IMG/VR virus record: IMGVR_UViG_3300032883_000050 | Location: 1-32,346 of that record | Reading direction: 5' to 3' (one strand) | Origin: a virus | Length of the DNA stretch: 32,346 nt | Shown: positions 29,532 to 32,346 of the stretch, one piece after another | Numbering within the stretch: the stretch's first letter is position 1 | How the letters are laid out: each line of letters starts with the position of its first letter | Made by a program: the position numbers and the translations under genes | The notes under the pieces: generated by a model | Databases searched by the model: none | Told to the model about the DNA's origin: nothing | The model's input: only the letters and a program-made list of their open reading frames with translations

Positions 29532-29559
29532 TTGACAAATAATGCTTTTCGCATATAAT
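29532..29559 (+). promoter_or_regulatory. Sigma70 promoter of the small plus-strand operon
   Basis: Perfect TTGACA (29532-29537), 16-nt spacer, perfect TATAAT (29554-29559). It drives the genes from 29608 to 31072. AAAGGGAG lies before the first ATG. Confidence 0.9.
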
Positions 29560-29607
29560 AATATATGTAAGTAACGAATAAACCAACTCACCAAAGGGAG
29601 AACAAAA

Positions 29608-29826
29608 ATGAACAACGAATTACTAAAAGCACTGTTTCCGAATCTCACTAAATCCGAAGCGAATCGAATGGCTAACTTCATCGTTGACGATCTATGCACT
29701 AATGGCGCAGAAGACACGGCGCGCTATGTATCAAGTCTTGAATCGGCAATTGCCCTCTACCGATTTGCTGGCAACAGCAAGAAGCGCCAAGTCTGCGAAA
29801 TCGTTCTCGCCAAATACAAATCGTAA
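29608..29826 (+). CDS. Small unknown protein, first gene of the plus operon
   Basis: A 72-aa alpha-helical protein (NELLKALFPNLTKSEANRMA, then LESAIALYRFAGNSKKRQVC and EIVLAKYKS). CAAAGGGAGAACAAAA precedes the ATG, and the consensus promoter lies 50 nt upstream, so strong early expression is likely. No family recognised; size and promoter resemble phage accessory or anti-host proteins, which is only inference from position. Confidence 0.7.
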   Translation: MNNELLKALFPNLTKSEANRMANFIVDDLCTNGAEDTARYVSSLESAIALYRFAGNSKKRQVCEIVLAKYKS

Positions 29827-29835
29827 TCCCGGACC

Positions 29836-29954
29836 GGGCGACCCGTTAGTCGCCCAACTCCTGCCCTAGCATAGGGAGCGACGCGAGACCCGCGTCACGG
29901 TTTCGAGAACCGTAGAGCAGACATTATCCGCCGCACCGCTCAGCGGTCAACGGC
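29836..29954 (+). ncRNA. Five consecutive hairpins between two genes
   Basis: The 141-nt gap between 29826 and 29968 holds no gene but five perfect or near-perfect stems in a row: GGGCGAC/GTCGCCC (29836-29855), CCCTA/TAGGG (29864-29876), GACGCG/CGCGTC (29880-29896), ACGGTT/AACCGT (29897-29913) and GCCG..ACCGC/GCGGT..CGGC (29930-29954). None is followed by a T-run, so they are not terminators. It may be a processed or stabilised mRNA segment or an independent small RNA. Confidence 0.5.
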
Positions 29955-29967
29955 ACAGAGGAGAGCC

Positions 29968-30147
29968 ATGCAAACCGCGATCAAGTGCTATTACTGCAAG
30001 ACCAAACACGAACCAGTCAGATCGGCAGGCGGTCAATACTTTCAATGCCCCGCTTGCAAGCGCCTATTCAAACGATGCGGCACTTGTCTCAAATCGCTTG
30101 CCCACGCCGCCCGTAGTTGCCGCCATTGCGGACGACCAAACGTCTAA
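29968..30147 (+). CDS. Zinc-ribbon protein with four CxxC pairs
   Basis: A 59-aa protein beginning MQTAIKCYYCKTKHEPV. It carries four CxxC pairs: C7-C10, C27-C30, C37-C40 and C51-C54, which could hold two zinc ions in two ribbons. GAGGAG stands just before the ATG. It follows the five-hairpin region in the plus operon. A nucleic-acid-binding or protein-binding zinc protein is likely; nothing more specific can be told. Confidence 0.8.
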   Translation: MQTAIKCYYCKTKHEPVRSAGGQYFQCPACKRLFKRCGTCLKSLAHAARSCRHCGRPNV

Positions 30148-30154
30148 CCACCTA

Positions 30155-30185
30155 CTCGGCGCGTCAGCGCGAACGATGCGCCGAG
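30155..30185 (+). promoter_or_regulatory. Hairpin before the 117-aa gene
   Basis: CTCGGCGC (30155-30162) pairs with GCGCCGAG (30178-30185), 8 bp perfect, loop 15 nt containing CGAACGAT. No T-run follows, so it is not a terminator; it ends 7 nt before the AGGAG ribosome binding site of the gene at 30205. The loop-stem sequence CGAACGATGCGC recurs in the operon terminator. Confidence 0.55.
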
Positions 30186-30204
30186 AGCAGAACAGGAGCA
30201 GAGA

Positions 30205-30558
30205 ATGAGAATTTATATGAATCAGTACAAGCGCCCGATGCTTGCCTATGCCGCCGATGAACAAGAACCAGAACTCAAACCCGCGCACGTCGAGAACGGC
30301 AAGCGCCTCAACGATAGAGGCAGTTGGGTTGCGAGCAAGCCCCGCCAAGTCCCCGCGCAGGTTTGGTTCTACGGATCGATGCACAAAATTGTCAACGGTA
30401 AAGTCCCTGACATTGTGGACGCTCAACCCGACGACGAGGCGGAGATTATCCGCATCCGAACGGCTATTGGCAAATTGCAAGACGAATTGTCTCACGCAAT
30501 GGAACGCGCCTACACGCGCGGAACACCATACAAAATTATTAAGGAGCAACAACCATGA
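30205..30558 (+). CDS. Unknown 117-aa protein
   Basis: A soluble, charged protein with three parts: a short N-terminus MRIYMNQYKRPMLAYAADEQ, a middle with PAQVWFYGSMHKIVNGKVPD that looks like beta structure, and a C-terminal helix (AEIIRIRTAIGKLQDELSHAM). AGGAG lies about 7 nt before the ATG. Its stop overlaps the start of the HTH gene (ATGA), so both are translated together. No family recognised. Confidence 0.68.
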   Translation: MRIYMNQYKRPMLAYAADEQEPELKPAHVENGKRLNDRGSWVASKPRQVPAQVWFYGSMHKIVNGKVPDIVDAQPDDEAEIIRIRTAIGKLQDELSHAMERAYTRGTPYKIIKEQQP

Positions 30559-30770
30559 CCGAACAACTGATTACCGTAACCGAACTTATCAAACGCCGCA
30601 CCTTTGGCGATCTGACCCGTACCACCATAGACACGTGGATTCGGCTCGGACTATTGCGCGGCTTCAAATTCGGACACACCTACGTCGTTACCGCCGCCGA
30701 TCTCGCCGCGTTTGTCGAGTCGAACCGCCAACCGAAGCGCGGCAGACCCGCGAAACCATCGACCTCGTAA
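30555..30770 (+). CDS. Excisionase/MerR-like helix-turn-helix protein
   Basis: A 71-aa protein with the small winged HTH layout of the excisionase (HTH_17) family: LITVTELIKRR, then 'TTIDTWIRLGLLRGFKFGHTYVVTAADLAAFVES', ending in a basic tail (PKRGRPAKPS, AT-hook-like GRP). The core 'T...W...GLL.....G..Y.V...DL..F' is diagnostic. It may regulate the phage promoters nearby or act in DNA rearrangement; no integrase is in the window. It overlaps the upstream gene by 4 nt. Confidence 0.8.
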   Translation: MTEQLITVTELIKRRTFGDLTRTTIDTWIRLGLLRGFKFGHTYVVTAADLAAFVESNRQPKRGRPAKPSTS

Positions 30771-30820
30771 ATCGTTCACCGTCGGGCGCGCACCCGTGCA
30801 AGACAGCGCAGGAGTAGAAG

Positions 30821-31072
30821 ATGACAATCTCAAAATTCAGCACCGACTATCTTGTAAACAATGGTTTCTTTCCAGACCAAGCCGAAAGGGTTTTCGAGCA
30901 GGTCAAGCAAGACAAGTCAAACGAGGCAATGACAAATCGATGGAACGACGAAGTCGATGGTTATCCAAAATCCATGCAGAGCGTTTTGATTTACACGCTA
31001 AACCGCAACGCCGTTGAATGGATTGACGCCAATTGCCCGCAGGCGTGGTTTCGTGAAATCTTCGCCTCTTGA
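30821..31072 (+). CDS. Small conserved-looking phage protein, last of the plus operon
   Basis: An 83-aa protein: TDYLVNNGFFPDQAERVFEQ, then RWNDEVDGYPKSMQSVLIYT and AVEWIDANCPQAWFREIF. The phrases 'NGxFPDQAExV', 'RWxDxxxxYP' and 'AxxWIDxNxPxAWFRxxF' are familiar from unnamed proteins of many phages. AGGAG stands 6 nt before the ATG. No function is known to me. The terminator at 31100 follows. Confidence 0.75.
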   Translation: MTISKFSTDYLVNNGFFPDQAERVFEQVKQDKSNEAMTNRWNDEVDGYPKSMQSVLIYTLNRNAVEWIDANCPQAWFREIFAS

Positions 31073-31099
31073 CAATTGAATAGTTTTGTTAAGGTTCGC

Positions 31100-31130
31100 C
31101 CCGCCGCCCGAACGATGCGCGGCGGGTTTT
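31100..31130 (+). terminator. Intrinsic terminator of the plus-strand operon
   Basis: CCCGCCGC (31100-31107) pairs with GCGGCGGG (31119-31126), 8 bp perfect and GC-rich with an 11-nt loop, followed by TTTT (31127-31130). It lies between the convergent operons. On the minus strand no T-run follows. Confidence 0.85.
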
Positions 31131-31133
31131 GCG

Positions 31134-31235
31134 TTACCAGGTCGGATTCCCGCGCTTCGCCAGATTGACAATGACGAGCGCGACGACAAGCAGAATCAGC
31201 GCGCCGAGCGCATAGAGAATCAGAGTCGGTATCAC
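31134..31235 (-). CDS. 33-aa single-helix membrane peptide
   Basis: GTG start at 31235 overlaps the stop of the upstream gene (GTGA). The peptide reads VIPTLILYALGALILLVVAL and then ends VIVNLAKRGNPTW: one long hydrophobic helix and a short positive tail. It is the last gene of the left-running cassette, 4 nt before the convergent terminator. Translation is supported by the exact overlap. Role unknown; with the 42-aa neighbour it may be part of a lysis system. Confidence 0.6.
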   Translation of the reverse strand: MIPTLILYALGALILLVVALVIVNLAKRGNPTW

Positions 31236-31360
31236 CTCGCTCCGAATCCCCGCAATGTTATCACGCCGACAATAAAACCGACAAACGTCAGCACAGATAG
31301 AAAAATGCCAACGGCGGTATTATCGGCGCGGGTTGCCTTGCGACGCGGCGAGCGTTTCAT
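31232..31360 (-). CDS. 42-aa membrane peptide
   Basis: ATG at 31360 overlaps the stop of the secreted-protein gene by one base (TAATG). It has a basic start (MKRSPRRKATRADNT) and one membrane helix (AVGIFLSVLTFVGFIVGVIT), so the N-terminus should stay in the cytoplasm. The stop overlaps the GTG of the next small gene. A holin- or antiholin-like role is possible but unproved. Confidence 0.65.
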   Translation of the reverse strand: MKRSPRRKATRADNTAVGIFLSVLTFVGFIVGVITLRGFGAR

Positions 31361-31839
31361 TAGTCGAAGAATCCTAGATAGCGGTCAGGATACTTTTGGA
31401 AATGACCGCTTTCGGGTCTGCCGTTTGGAAGGATGAACCGCCACGCGGGTTGACCGCCCAAATCATATATGACTTCGTTGAGGTCGGCATAGTACAGCGC
31501 CGTGCGATCCGCCTCCGTGATGCCGTTGCGGTTGGCATAGTGTTTCGCGTTCACGTCGCGGTCAAAGAGCCAGACCCAATAGTAGCACGTCGCCCAGTCT
31601 TCGTCGAGATTGCGTTCTTTAGCGAACGCGCTAATTTGCGGGTTATACGCCATTGGCGGAGTGCCGTTCTTGGTCACGGTCAGATGCGCCAGGTCGATGG
31701 TAAAATACTTGACACAACCAAAGTCCCGATGGTTGGCAAACATCAGCGTCACGGTTTCGACGGGAGTCTGTGCCGAGGCAGTTGGGACCAACCCGACCAG
31801 AAACGCAAAGAGGAGTAGAGCCAGCCCGCGCCACTTCAT
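31360..31839 (-). CDS. Secreted protein of unknown function
   Basis: A 159-aa protein with a clear signal peptide: MKWRGLALLLFAFLVGLVPTASAQ, in outline a basic start, a hydrophobic core and an AxA cleavage site (ASA-Q) near residue 23. The mature part has FGCVKYFTIDLAHLTVTKNG, two cysteines (C42, C85) that could pair, and WLFDRDVNAKHYANRNGIT. No lysozyme, amidase or spanin motif was found. Its ATG overlaps the stop of the gene before it (ATGA). It acts outside the cytoplasmic membrane. Confidence 0.75.
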   Translation of the reverse strand: MKWRGLALLLFAFLVGLVPTASAQTPVETVTLMFANHRDFGCVKYFTIDLAHLTVTKNGTPPMAYNPQISAFAKERNLDEDWATCYYWVWLFDRDVNAKHYANRNGITEADRTALYYADLNEVIYDLGGQPAWRFILPNGRPESGHFQKYPDRYLGFFD

Positions 31840-32045
31840 GGCTTCACCACCCCGATCAATTTGGCTTGCAAGGTTGCGCCTTTGGGCGACTGCGGGAAGA
31901 ACTTTTTGAGCACTGCCGCCAGCGCCAGACCGAGCGCCCAGAGCGCACCCAAGTCAGCGGCGAGATTGCGCGCCAATGATTCGATCACCGACCAGTTGGT
32001 TTGGAACCAGGCGAGTGCCGCTAAAAACATTCCGTAGAAATCCAT
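31836..32045 (-). CDS. Small membrane protein, holin-like
   Basis: ATG 32045 (MDFYGMFLAALAWFQTNWSV, 69 aa) is chosen because AAGGGG stands 7 nt before it; the ATG two codons earlier (32051) is too close to that site. An amphipathic front part is followed by one hydrophobic helix (LGALWALGLALAAVL) and a basic tail (KKFFPQSPKGATLQAK). Size and layout fit a small holin, and the following genes encode a secreted and two membrane proteins, but no endolysin is in view. Confidence 0.6.
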   Translation of the reverse strand: MDFYGMFLAALAWFQTNWSVIESLARNLAADLGALWALGLALAAVLKKFFPQSPKGATLQAKLIGVVKP

Positions 32046-32047
32046 TG

Positions 32048-32158
32048 TCATTCCCCTTTCAGAAATAAAAATATGCCGAGCAATTTACAGCGTCGGCAAT
32101 GAGGCAGACCGCGTCCGCCAGTGATTGTATGCAGTTGGTTCAAGAAATTAGAACGCAT
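32048..32158 (-). CDS. Possible 36-aa leader peptide gene
   Basis: A frame of 36 codons (MRSNFLNQLHTITGGRGLPH, then CRRCKLLGIF, ending FLFLKGE) lies in the 180-nt leader after the minus-strand promoter. Its TGA lies just upstream of the ATG of the holin-like gene and overlaps an alternative ATG (32051). The site before it (GGAACGTCA) is weak. It has a CxxC pair. It could be a real small gene, a translated leader, or chance. Confidence 0.3.
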   Translation of the reverse strand: MRSNFLNQLHTITGGRGLPHCRRCKLLGIFLFLKGE

Positions 32159-32231
32159 TGACGTTCCGATGGACGCGGCAGGGCGAGAGAAGACAGAGCA
32201 CCCCGCCGCGCGGTCAATTCCTTACGCGGAC

Positions 32232-32260
32232 ATTATACGCCATAAAACCCTGCGTGTCAA
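32232..32260 (-). promoter_or_regulatory. Sigma70 promoter of the left-running small-protein cassette
   Basis: On the minus strand: TTGACA (32260-32255), 17-nt spacer, TATAAT (32237-32232), a perfect consensus promoter. It drives the holin-like, secreted and small membrane genes (32045 to 31134). The -35 box overlaps the stop codon of the partial gene at the right edge. Confidence 0.9.
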
Positions 32261-32346
32261 TGAGTTTTACGTCGCTGTTTTTTGCGCTTGGGCGCATAGC
32301 GGTTGACGTGCGGACGCAGCGTCGGCTGTTCGGTGCGCTTAAGCCG
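32257..32346 (-). CDS. C-terminal end of a basic protein, cut by the window edge
   Basis: An open frame of 29 codons runs from the right edge to TGA at 32257-32259. It ends in a very basic tail (VNRYAPKRKKQRRKTH). Such tails are common in nucleic-acid-binding phage proteins. The start and the rest are outside the window, so even its reality is only moderately sure. Confidence 0.45.
   Translation of the reverse strand, partial: RLKRTEQPTLRPHVNRYAPKRKKQRRKTH

Noticed and set aside
29897-29913. tRNA-like T-arm (5-bp stem and TTCGAGA loop) preceded by a 5-bp/7-nt anticodon-like arm
   Set aside because: The two arms abut with no variable loop, no proper D-arm is present, the base before the would-be anticodon is not U, and the acceptor stem has a mismatch. 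Treated as part of the hairpin array.
32121-32306. Plus-strand open frame of 61 codons at the right edge
   Set aside because: It runs against the consensus minus-strand promoter and the end of the edge gene and has no ribosome binding site.

Overview
The window is a piece of a tailed double-stranded DNA virus (Caudoviricetes) or of a prophage. It holds a nearly complete virion-assembly block in canonical order, and all of that block is read from the minus strand. A full-length tape-measure protein with no sheath or baseplate genes points to a siphovirus with a long non-contractile tail. GC content is moderate. No integrase, rRNA or host gene is visible. The host cannot be fixed from the sequence; a Chloroflexota host is only an impression from protein style.

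Right end (29.4-32.3 kb). A short plus-strand operon starts from a consensus promoter at 29532. It encodes small proteins: an unknown, a four-CxxC zinc protein, an unknown, an excisionase/MerR-like HTH protein and an unknown. It ends at a strong terminator at 31100-31130. Convergent to it, a second consensus promoter (32232-32260, minus) drives one secreted and three or four tiny membrane proteins, a possible lysis or host-interaction cassette.

Head module (29.4 to 21.3 kb, minus). The order is small terminase, large terminase, portal, a 24-codon membrane peptide, a minor head protein, a gp10-like protein, a small unknown, a structured RNA with an intrinsic terminator, a protease-scaffold protein and the major capsid protein. 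Head module genes are mostly coupled by ATGA or TAATG overlaps.

Between head and tail (20.6 to 14.6 kb, minus). There are three glycosyltransferases, a DUF1360 membrane protein, a small structural protein, a putative connector, and a major-tail-protein candidate that carries a C-terminal Asp-box beta-propeller. Tail module (13.8 to 1 kb, minus): tail assembly chaperone with a second overlapping frame, tape measure, Dit-like protein, 1102-aa tail hub, several propeller or jelly-roll proteins, a Dit-like paralogue, and fibres, one of them collagen-like. The far left has an exported protein, a DUF1617-like protein, a LuxR-type HTH protein and the start of another secreted protein.

Two plus-strand HNH-AP2 endonuclease cassettes interrupt this block, one before the tail chaperone and one between capsid and glycosyltransferases. 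Each has its own sigma70 promoter (spacer 17) lying on the start codon of the neighbouring phage gene, followed by an elaborate leader RNA. One leader can form a 19-bp stem with an H-type pseudoknot; the other can form two hairpins with perfectly complementary 6-nt loops. These paired leaders, the propeller-bearing tail tube candidate, and a 16-residue peptide motif shared by capsid and protease-scaffold are the most novel-looking items.
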